A stretch of 64,000 nt of DNA, from contig CAYQYT010000008.1 of NCBI GenBank assembly GCA_964421815.1, forward strand, positions 24,064 to 88,063. Reading direction: 5' to 3'. Source of the stretch: DTU089 sp964421815. Its GTDB lineage: Bacteria > Bacillota > Clostridia > Oscillospirales > Acutalibacteraceae. The notes under the pieces were generated by a model that worked only from the letters and a program-made list of their open reading frames with translations, did no database searches and was not told the DNA's origin. Shown here piece by piece: positions 52,529-59,745 of this stretch; the stretch's first letter is position 1; each line of letters starts with the position of its first letter. Position numbers and translations under genes: made by a program.

Positions 52529-54223
52529 ATGTATAATAAAAATAACAATTACATTGAGCAGCCTCAAAAGGATTCCAAACCCTGGAGGGCTGCTATTTAT
52601 ATTCGTCTTTCAAAGGAAGACGGGGACAAATCGGAAAGTAATTCTATAACAAATCAGCGAAACATACTGATGGATTATCTTTCACAACAAAGGGACATTG
52701 AATTCATCGGCGAGTATTCCGACGACGGCGAAAGCGGTGCCACCGCCGACCGTCCCGATTTCCAACGTATGCTGGTTGACATTGACACCAAAAAAATCAA
52801 CTGCATTATTGTAAAAAATCTGTCCCGTTTCAGCAGAAATATGGGTGTTACAATAAATTTCATCACCGAGTATTTCCCCGAAATCGGATTACGGTTTATA
52901 TCTCTCGACCCGAAATACGATTCCGCAATAGATGATATAGGCGAAGCGGAAAAACTTTTGAACATATCCGTTCACGGTTTTATGAACGAAAGTTATCTTG
53001 CGACCACATCAAGCAGTATTAAAAAAACCCTTGATACAAACCGAAAGAAAGGACTGTTTATCGGCTCCTTTGCACCCTACGGCTATCTAAAAGACCCCGG
53101 CGACCGCCACAGACTTATTGTTAACGAAGAAACTGCGGAGGTTGTCCGTACAATATTCAAAAAATACTCGGCAGGTGAAAGTATCCTTGGAATTACCAAA
53201 TACTTAAATAATACGGGAATTCCAAATCCCTCAACATACAAAAAAATGAATGAGCCCACCTACTGTCACGGTTCAAGTAATATTAACGACGGCTTGTGGA
53301 GTGATAAAACCGTGCGCAGAATCCTGCAAAGCGAAGTATATATAGGCAACATGGTTCAGGGCAAAAACAAGAAAATCAGTTATAAAAAGAAAAAGTGCAA
53401 GGCAACACCCAGAGATAAATGGTACATTGTGGAAAACACCCACCAGGCAATAATTGACAATGACCTTTTCTGCAAGGTGCAGGAGCGATTCAACTCGGGC
53501 AGCCGTTCCTCCCCTGTTACAAACAGAGTGGATTTGTTTTCGGGGCTTGTTTGCTGTGCCGACTGCGGACGGATTATGAGCAAAAACACAAAGAAGAATT
53601 CTAACAAAACCTATGTGTATTACAAATGCACCACATCAAAAAAATTGAGTCCCACAGCCTGTACAAGTCACACAATCCGCGCCGATGAACTTGAAAACAC
53701 GGTACTTAAAACAATCCAAGGGATGATAAATATTGCCATAGAACAAGAGGAAGCCTTGAAAATAATCGAAAAAAGCAGTAAACGGAAAACAGAGTTTTCC
53801 TCTTTGGAAAGCAATCGCAAAAAACTTCTTTCCGAACAGGAGAAGATTAAACTGAAACTTTTCAGATTATACGACAACCGTGAGGACGGCATCATAAATG
53901 ATGAACAGTTCTGCGATTATAAAAATATTTATTCCAAACAAAGTGCCGATATTGAAAATCAAATTAAAGCCCTTGACAAGCAACTTGAAGAATACAAAAC
54001 CGGGTATGACGGCGAAACCGAACATATTAAGTATTTCAAAAAACACGGCAATATTGATTCTCTTAACAGAGCCATTGTTACAGAACTTATTGATTTAGTA
54101 TTGGTGTATGAGGGCGGAAGAATAAAAATAAATTTCAAATTTGACGATATTTTCAAGAAAGTTGATGAATATATCAAGTTGAATACCCATATTCTCGAAG
54201 AAGAATCAAAGAAGCCCGCATAA
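52529..54223 (+). CDS. Large serine recombinase of the spoVAD element
   Basis: 564 residues. Resolvase domain: AAIYIRLSKEDGD with the nucleophile Ser near 28, then SDDGESGATADRPDFQRML and VKNLSRFSRN (catalytic Arg). A Recombinase domain follows (GSFAPYGYL, EVVRTIFKKYSAGESILGI), then a zinc ribbon (CCADCGRIM, YYKCTTSKK), a coiled-coil (residues about 410-490) and a C-terminal tail. This is the integrase/excisionase class of SpoIVCA and TnpX. GGGAGG precedes the ATG. It is intact and oriented with spoVAD. It is the expected agent that cuts at the two GCACCTG cores. Confidence 0.95.
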   Translation: MYNKNNNYIEQPQKDSKPWRAAIYIRLSKEDGDKSESNSITNQRNILMDYLSQQRDIEFIGEYSDDGESGATADRPDFQRMLVDIDTKKINCIIVKNLSRFSRNMGVTINFITEYFPEIGLRFISLDPKYDSAIDDIGEAEKLLNISVHGFMNESYLATTSSSIKKTLDTNRKKGLFIGSFAPYGYLKDPGDRHRLIVNEETAEVVRTIFKKYSAGESILGITKYLNNTGIPNPSTYKKMNEPTYCHGSSNINDGLWSDKTVRRILQSEVYIGNMVQGKNKKISYKKKKCKATPRDKWYIVENTHQAIIDNDLFCKVQERFNSGSRSSPVTNRVDLFSGLVCCADCGRIMSKNTKKNSNKTYVYYKCTTSKKLSPTACTSHTIRADELENTVLKTIQGMINIAIEQEEALKIIEKSSKRKTEFSSLESNRKKLLSEQEKIKLKLFRLYDNREDGIINDEQFCDYKNIYSKQSADIENQIKALDKQLEEYKTGYDGETEHIKYFKKHGNIDSLNRAIVTELIDLVLVYEGGRIKINFKFDDIFKKVDEYIKLNTHILEEESKKPA

Positions 54224-54231
54224 AAGCAAAC

Positions 54232-54260
54232 CCGTCCGCTGCTCAGAGCGGGCGGATTTT
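54232..54260 (+). terminator. Terminator after the recombinase
   Basis: CCGTCCGCT (54232-54240) pairs with AGCGGGCGG (54247-54255) around GCTCAG, then ATTTTAT. Confidence 0.8.
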
Positions 54261-54328
54261 ATGTCATTTTTCTCACAGAGTCGGACTGAGTTCCTGCTAT
54301 ATGTTAATTTATTTCCTCTTGAGTGTTT

Positions 54329-54453
54329 CTACACGGTTTTAAGTCCGTCTTTTACTGTTTTGGCAAGGGTCACTCCGTAGCCCTCATTTTCGAGAGAATA
54401 TGTAAGACCGATACCGATTGCGTCATCATATTCCAAAAGAAATATGGGTCTTT
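54329..54453 (-). pseudogene. Fragment of a response-regulator receiver domain
   Basis: Read on the minus strand, one frame gives RPIFLLEYDDAIGIGL followed by TYSLENEGYGVTLAKTVKDG and stops. This matches the first 40 residues of OmpR-type receiver domains (compare the usual LxVEDDxxI...LxxxGYxV). There is no start codon in this frame and nothing beyond the first third of the domain, so it is a remnant. It sits between the recombinase and the LytTR gene and shows that a two-component system once occupied this region. Confidence 0.65.
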
Positions 54454-54591
54454 GTCATTTTGTATTTCAAACAATACTGTTGACATTATCTTTTCATACC
54501 GATACAATTATAATGGATCCTATTATTTTGTTGGAATTATGATTATTGATTATTTGATAAAATAAACAATATACCAAACGAGGTGTTTCAT

Positions 54592-55398
54592 TTGGGCGAA
54601 TTAAACTACATAAGTGTTACTTCAAACAGAAATCAGGTTGTTTTAAAAAGAGATTCCGTTATTTATGTGGAAATGCATGGAAAAGTTGCTCAGATACATA
54701 TTTACGACGGGAAGATATATAAAACAAGAATGACCTTGACAGAACTCAAGAATCTGCTCGGTGATAACTTTATACAGATTCATAAGGGGTGTATTGTATC
54801 GGCATTTGCGATACACGATATTACCGACAAAATCGAACTGCTTAACGGAGATAGTTTAGAATACACAAAACGGAAGAAAAAACAAATTATTGAACAGTTT
54901 CGTTTAATTCAAAAACATTATGTAAAGAGTCTTACTGCTAACAACATACCCTCCACAAAAGAAGAATACCGTGCACATTACGGAGTTTTTGACAATTTAC
55001 CCTTTGCTTTTACAGATATAGAAATGGTGTTTGATGAAGAAAAGCATGCAGTAGATTGGATATTCAGATACGGTAATCAGGCTTTAGCCGAAATCGAAAA
55101 GACACCTCTCGAAAAGCTTATCGGAAGTTCATTTAAGAATTTGTTTAATAATATGGACTCAAAGTGGCTTAGATGTTATGAACGGGCAACGCTTTACGGC
55201 GAGGTTTTGGAAACGATTGATTACAGCCCGGAGGTAGGAACTTATTTAAAAATCATTTGTTTTCCTACCTTTGCAGGTCACTGCGGATGTATTCTTTTTG
55301 ATCTTGAAAATATAGAGTTAATTCAAAATAGTTCAGACGCTCCGAAAGCACTTGGTATTTATTTAAAGGGCGCTCAGGTAATAAGGGACAACCTTTAG
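54592..55398 (+). CDS. LytTR-type DNA-binding regulator with C-terminal PAS-like domain
   Basis: 268 residues from a TTG at 54592 (GAGG 8 bases upstream; a GTG at 54583 overlaps that site). A LytTR domain fills residues 1-105: VVLKRDSVIYVEMHGKVAQIHI, MTLTELKNLLGDNFIQIHKGCIV. After a linker, residues 130-265 look like a PAS sensor (GVFDNLPFAFTDIEMVF, AVDWIFRYGNQALAEIEKTPLEKLIG). LytTR-PAS regulators without a receiver domain act as one-component sensors. It may control the downstream dockerin protein gene or the recombinase. Cargo of the element. Confidence 0.78.
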   Translation: MGELNYISVTSNRNQVVLKRDSVIYVEMHGKVAQIHIYDGKIYKTRMTLTELKNLLGDNFIQIHKGCIVSAFAIHDITDKIELLNGDSLEYTKRKKKQIIEQFRLIQKHYVKSLTANNIPSTKEEYRAHYGVFDNLPFAFTDIEMVFDEEKHAVDWIFRYGNQALAEIEKTPLEKLIGSSFKNLFNNMDSKWLRCYERATLYGEVLETIDYSPEVGTYLKIICFPTFAGHCGCILFDLENIELIQNSSDAPKALGIYLKGAQVIRDNL

Positions 55399-55416
55399 TT
55401 TTTTACATCCCCTTAT
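55379..55416 (+). terminator. Degenerate terminator at the LytTR gene end
   Basis: ATAAGGG pairs with CCCTTAT across AGTTTTTTACAT. It overlaps the LytTR stop and looks like an eroded member of the recurrent family. Confidence 0.45.
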
Positions 55417-55457
55417 GTCGTTTTAAGCCGTTTATTTGCCGTTTTGTTCCGAGTTTA

Positions 55458-55486
55458 TTGAAAATATTATACGATTAACATATAAT
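55458..55486 (+). promoter_or_regulatory. SigA promoter of the dockerin protein gene
   Basis: TTGAAA (55458-55463), 17 bases, TATAAT (55481-55486), 31 bases before the ATG. Confidence 0.75.
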
Positions 55487-55517
55487 TATCTATGTATAAT
55501 ATTAGGAAGGTGATAAT

Positions 55518-58500
55518 ATGCACTCAAAATCGAAATTCAAAAAAATACTGTGCTTGGCACTAAGCGTACTTATGCTGACATCCTTTTTGCAGACGGCGGT
55601 GTCCGCAACCGATTCCGACGGCACGGGCTCTGAGGAAACGGTAACTTTTACCGCCATTGACGGAACCGCGGGAGTAAACACTTCCGAAAACTACGACAAG
55701 CTTCTCGACGGAACCGCAGACACAAAATGGTGTGTAACGCGCTTCACCTCGGCTTATATTGTTATTGAAGCTTCAAGTGCAATCAGTATAAGCGGCTATC
55801 GGATGACCACGGGTGACGATACAGCCAGAGAGAGCGCAAGAAACCCCGAGGACTGGACTCTTTACGGCTGTAACGACTATAACGCCGAATCAAAGGAGGG
55901 TACCTGGGAAGTAATTCACAAGGTAATAGGCGACCCGGTACTTCAGGCTACTAATAAGACCGCATATTCCTTTGCCTGTGATAAAACCGAGACCCCGTAT
56001 AAATATTTTAAACTTTTAATCACAAAAAACTCAGGTTCGGAAAAATGCATGCAATTGAGTGAATTCAATTTTACGTATTGCGAACACGAAACCACTGTTT
56101 TAAACACTCGTGATGCGGATTGTACTAACTACGCATATGCTGAAAAAAACTGCAGCGTGTGCGGTCTGACATATAAAATGATTACTTCAGAAGCCCTCGG
56201 TCACTCCTGGGTAACGCTCAGCACAACGGACGCCACCTGTACCGAAAGCGGTAAATTTAATCAGGAGTGTTCCGTTTGTAAAGCAACACAGACAGTAAAC
56301 GACCCTGACGCACCGGCTTTGGGTCACACATGGGTAACCCTCAGCACAACGGACGCCACCTGTACCGAAAGCGGTAAATTTAATCAGGAGTGTTNNNNNN
56401 NNNNNNNNNNNNNNNNNNNNNNNNNNNNNNNNNNNNNNNNNNNNNNNNNNNNNNNNNNNNNNNNNNNNNNNNNNNNNNNNNNNNNNNNNNNNNNCCGTTT
56501 GTAAAGCAACACAGACAGTAAACGACCCTTCTGCACCGGCTTTGGGCCACACCTGGGTAACCCTCAGCACAACGGACGCCACCTGTGAAGAAAACGGTAA
56601 ATTAAATCAGGAGTGCTCCGTCTGTAAAGCGACACAGACGGTAAATGACCCGTCCGTACCGGCTTTAGGTCACAATTTTGTAAACGGCACATGTACCGTT
56701 TGCACTCGAACTGATTTAGAGTGTACTCAGTCCCCTCATGATTATCCTAATAACTATGACAAAACATGGACTATTACAAGAGAAGGCGCCGTAAAAATTG
56801 CAATTACTTTCTCATTAGAAACAAAAACCGAAAACAATTATGACTTTATTTATATACTTGATAAAGAAGGAAAACAAATCGGTAAATACACCGGTACTGC
56901 TTTGGCGGGTCAAACTATCAGGGTAGAGTCCGATGTTGTGAAAATCCGTTTAACCTCCGACAGCAGTAGTAGATTTTACGGTTTTTCCTTAACCGAGATT
57001 AAAGCGTTTTATCCTTGCGAACACGAACATACCGAGATAATAAATTATGTTCCGCCAACCTGCACGGAGGACGGCTACACCGGTGATACCCATTGTCTTG
57101 ACTGCGATGACATTATTGCAACGGGCGATACGGTTCCCGCATTGGGTCTGGAACATTCATGGGTGGATGGAGGTTTTTCGAAACCCACCTGTACCGAAGG
57201 CGTCAAAGAGGTTCTGGTTTGTTCCAATTGCGGCGACAAGCAATATTTTGATATTAAATCAGCACAGGCTTTAGGTCACAATTTTGCGGACGGCGCTTGT
57301 ACCCGCTGCGGCAAAACAGAGTTAGAGTATGTTCAATCCCCTCATAATTATCCTGATAACTATAATAAAACATGGACTATTACAAGAGAAGGCGCCGCAA
57401 AAATTTCAATTACTTTTTCAGAAAGCACAAAAACCGAAAGCGGTTATGACCTTATTTATATATATGATAAAGAATTAAACCAAATCGACAAATACACCGG
57501 TACTGCTTTGGCGGGTCAAACTATTACGGTAGAATCCGAAGTTATAAAAATCCGTATGACTTCTGATGGAAGCACCTCCTTTTACGGCTTTTCTTTGACC
57601 GATATAACGGCAGAATACGCGTGCGGTCACAGCGATGTAAATATAATCAATGCCGTTCACGCAAACTGTAACGAGGACGGATACAGCGGCGATGTTTATT
57701 GCAACACCTGTAAAGAAGTAATTGTTACCGGAAAAACACTCGCTGCCATGGGTCATAACTTCGTAACTGTCAGCACAGAGCCCTCTCATCCCCACACAAC
57801 AGTAAAAGTATGTACAAACTGCGGGGCAAATAACACCGAAAAACCCACATTGGACGATTGCTTTGAGTGTAATTTTAATTTTACCAAAAAACCGGACAGC
57901 AGCTACAAACTTTTGTCGTATATCGGCTCCGGCAGTGTTGTTTCCATTCCGGCAAGCCATGAGGAAAAAGCAGTTACGGAAATAGGAACAGCATGTTTTA
58001 AGGGCAACGAAACAATTACAGAGGTAGTAATACCTGACAGCGTAACATCAATAGGCGCCCTCGCCTTTATGGGATGTGCAAATCTTTCAAAAGTTACAAT
58101 TCCTGCAAGTGTTACATCAATAGGTACTCAGGCTTTCTATGGCTTTACAGGTACGATTTATTGCGAAAAAGGCAGTTATGCTTACGAATATGCTGTTGCA
58201 AATAACATAAAATACGCAGTTATCGGCGCCGAGGCTTCGGAAAATCCGATAAATAATACAGAGAATACAACAGTTGATTACGTAAACTTCATTATTTATA
58301 CAGAAGTTGAGAACAGCAGTAACATTGCAGATATTCTTGATCTTTCCGACAGCGCCATTGCCGTTCCCACGGCAAGTTATGCATACGGTAATATTGAATT
58401 GTACGGCACGGGAACAGTCATCACCGTTTTTGACGGAGGCGAGTATGTGGGCGAGTTTACGTTGATTGTTTCAGGTGACGTTAACGGCGACAGCGTATGC

Positions 58501-58647
58501 AACGTTATTGACTGCTCCTTGGCACAGTTAGCCGCAAACGGGCATTCATCTCTTACGGGTGCCTATAAAACGGCGGCTGACGGCAATTCGGACGGCACGG
58601 TTGATGTTACCGACTATCAGTCAATTGTTAACAAGGCGGTTTCGTAA
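55518..58647 (+). CDS. Large secreted repeat protein with F5/8-type, CUB, BspA-LRR and dockerin domains (contains assembly gap)
   Basis: Signal peptide (cleavage after AVSA); a galactose-binding, F5/8-type C domain (residues about 40-190); Cys-pair tandem repeats of 41 residues (start GHSWVTLSTTDATC), interrupted by the N gap; two CUB-like domains (SPHDYPNNYDKTWTITREG; SPHNYPDNYNKTWTITREG); more CxxC repeats; a BspA-type leucine-rich pair (VVIPDSVTSIGALAFMGC); and a dockerin (SGDVNGDSVCNVIDCS, DGNSDGTVDVTDYQ). The parts before and after the gap are in different frames only because the gap length is arbitrary. It probably docks onto a cell-surface cohesin and binds glycans or protein. Confidence 0.82.
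56199..56680 (+). repeat. Tandem 123-bp repeats spanning the assembly gap
   Basis: Units begin at 56199 and 56322 (spacing 123 bp, 41 codons) and continue past the gap at about 56542, with DATC...SGKFNQECSVC and TVNDP motifs. Near identity of the units explains why assembly failed here; the true copy number is unknown. Confidence 0.85.
56395..56494. other. Assembly gap of exactly 100 N
   Basis: One hundred N bases, a standard scaffold placeholder, lie inside the tandem repeats. Lengths and reading frame across it are not meaningful. Confidence 0.98.
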
Positions 58648-58720
58648 GAATTATATAATAAAAAGCACATACACTATGTGAACTGTTACAAATCGCACGG
58701 ACATAACAAAAGTATTAATA

Positions 58721-58756
58721 AGCGGGCTGTAAAACGAATGGTTTTTACAGCTCGCT
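58721..58756 (+). terminator. Terminator after the dockerin protein gene
   Basis: AGCGGGCTGTAAAA (58721-58734) pairs with TTTTACAGCTCGCT (58743-58756), then TTAG. Recurrent family, slightly imperfect. Confidence 0.7.
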
Positions 58757-58760
58757 TTAG

Positions 58761-59039
58761 TATAGCCGAAAAGAGTCGAACACAATATGGTTTATAAAGC
58801 GATATTTTCGCCCTATCTGCGTTAAAACCTCTCGTAATACGACAGTATTACATCGAGTTTTGCCTTGATAGAACAAAAATCTCGATTTATAAACTGCTTC
58901 GCACCTATTAGATAAAGATTTGAGTGCAGTCGGCGGTTTTATCGGTGAAGCCATACTGACGTATGGCAAGCCGAAAAACAGTCGAATGTGCCAAAGATTT
59001 ATTTAATAGGCATATAGGGTTCGACTCTTTTCGGCTATA
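58761..59039. repeat. 279-bp MITE-like unit with terminal inverted repeats
   Basis: Starts TATAGCCGAAAAGAGTCGAA and ends TTCGACTCTTTTCGGCTATA. It contains no coding frame of note, the 32-bp repeat (58933-58964), and at its right side (58970-59039) the inverted copy of the 73-bp unit found at 45401. Two of its parts also form internal hairpins (GCCATAC-TGAC-GTATGGC). Confidence 0.75.
58933..58964. repeat. 32-bp direct repeat, right copy
   Basis: Identical to 46541-46572, in the same orientation, about 12.4 kb away inside the element. Confidence 0.85.
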
Positions 59040-59068
59040 GCCGAAAAGAGTCGAACACAATATGGTTT
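59036..59068. repeat. Half copy of the MITE-like repeat next to attR
   Basis: The 33 bases from TATAGCCGAAAAGAGTCGAA to ATGGTTT repeat 58761-58793 exactly. They abut the preceding unit head to head, giving the palindrome also seen at 48412, and run to within 14 bases of the attR core. Confidence 0.8.
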
Positions 59069-59108
59069 TCCCTTGACATCAGCACCTGCTGCGGCGCAGA
59101 CCATAGGG
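59063..59108 (+). other. attR, right junction of the spoVAD element
   Basis: Core GCACCTG at 59082-59088. On the element side TGGT (59063-59066) and CATCA (59077-59081) mirror ACCA and TGATG of attL. On the host side spoVAD resumes as CTGCGGCGCAG. Confidence 0.8.
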
Positions 59109-59474
59109 GACTTTTTAATTGACACTAACACAAAGCCCGAGGACTACGATATGATTTTAACCGGTGATCTGGGTGCTACGGGTTCAAAACTTTTAATTGA
59201 TGTTATTAAGGATGAGTACAAAATAAATATATCCCCCGTTCACAAGGATTGCGGAACTATGATTTTTGATTTAAAAAATCAGGATATGCACTCCGGCGGC
59301 TCGGGATGCGGTTGTTCTGCAAGTGTTGTCTGCTCGTATATTCTTAACAAACTTAAAAGTAAGGAATTAAACCGAGTTCTGTTCGTGGGTACGGGCGCTC
59401 TGCTCTCCCCCACCTCGTCCCTCCAAAAAGAATCCACACCGGGCATTGCCCACGGTGTAGTGCTCACATCTTAA
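59082..59474 (+). pseudogene. spoVAD: spoVAD C-terminal part (gene interrupted by a 13.75-kb element)
   Basis: 130 codons beginning APAAAQTIGDF and continuing YDMILTGDLGATGSKLL, GSGCGCSASVV and VLFVGTGALLSPTSSLQKES to IAHGVVL, which is the C-terminal half of SpoVAD up to its normal end. The frame shows no mutation. A TTG at 59073 opens the frame, but there is no ribosome binding site, so it is unlikely to be translated alone. The codon phase at the core matches the N-terminal part, and joining gives 337 residues. It is followed after 16 bases by a 47-residue ORF. Confidence 0.93.
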
Positions 59475-59490
59475 CAAAGGATTGAATATT

Positions 59491-59634
59491 ATGAACAATA
59501 AACAGGAATTGGTGCGTAGCCTTTCGGGAATAACAAAAACCTATTTGCGTGTTTCAAAAATCAAAACCGCATTAACCTTTTTCCTTGTGGGCTACGCGGC
59601 GGTAAAAGTCATAACCGCGTTTGTAAAAAATTAA
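59491..59634 (+). CDS. 47-residue single-helix membrane protein after spoVAD
   Basis: Begins MNNKQELVRSLSGITKTYLR and ends with one membrane helix (ALTFFLVGYAAVKVITAFV) and KN. AAAGGA lies 9 bases before the ATG. It occupies the slot that spoVAE usually holds in Clostridia, but is far too short and unlike SpoVAE. It would be co-transcribed with spoVAC and spoVAD once the element is removed. I do not recognise a family. Confidence 0.6.
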   Translation: MNNKQELVRSLSGITKTYLRVSKIKTALTFFLVGYAAVKVITAFVKN

Positions 59635-59636
59635 AA

Positions 59637-59725
59637 GCGGAGTTGGAAAAAACTCTCGTTTTTTACAGCCATCTCTGCTAAATAGTTAAACCGTAACCGC
59701 CGAAATCGGCAGTTACGGTTTTTTT
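59637..59725. terminator. Two terminators ending the spoVA cluster
   Basis: A degenerate member of the recurrent family lies at 59637-59680 (GGAG...AAAAAACTCTCGTTTTTTACAG...CTC). A second, clean hairpin pairs AAACCGTAAC (59688-59697) with GTTACGGTTT (59712-59721), followed by TTTTC. The latter also serves the convergent PHP gene. Confidence 0.8.
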
Positions 59726-59745
59726 CAAATGAATTGTGTTAGATA

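Larger units (their letters stand above)
45330..59088 (+). mobile_element. Putative skin-like intervening element inserted in spoVAD
   Basis: About 13.75 kb (exact size uncertain because of a 100-N gap) lies between two in-phase copies of GCACCTG. Deleting one core plus the intervening DNA joins codon 207 to the downstream half and rebuilds a 337-residue SpoVAD (338 in B. subtilis), reading AAMAPAAAQTIGDF at the seam. The element carries an intact large serine recombinase in the same orientation, a small protein of a type common on mobile elements just before it, and non-phage cargo. Joined ends give the dyad TGGT-N10-CATCA-GCAC/CTGA-TGATG-N10-ACCA. Its layout parallels the sigK skin elements. 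Confidence 0.88.

Noticed and set aside
54323..54565. 80-codon + strand ORF between recombinase and LytTR gene
   Set aside because: It has no ribosome binding site, and its minus strand encodes a recognisable receiver-domain fragment, which explains the sequence better.
56395..56494. Frameshift or two separate genes in the dockerin protein region
   Set aside because: The frame change coincides with a 100-N placeholder inside near-identical repeats, so it is an assembly artefact.
45330..59088. Prophage or conjugative transposon in spoVAD
   Set aside because: No capsid, terminase, tail, relaxase, coupling protein or replication gene is seen; only a recombinase, one small mobile-element protein and cargo.
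59073..59474. Independent gene starting at TTG 59073
   Set aside because: No ribosome binding site; the protein is only the C-terminal half of SpoVAD and joins in phase with the N-terminal half.
59491..59634. Truncated spoVAE
   Set aside because: The 47 residues share no SpoVAE motif, and the frame has its own start and stop.
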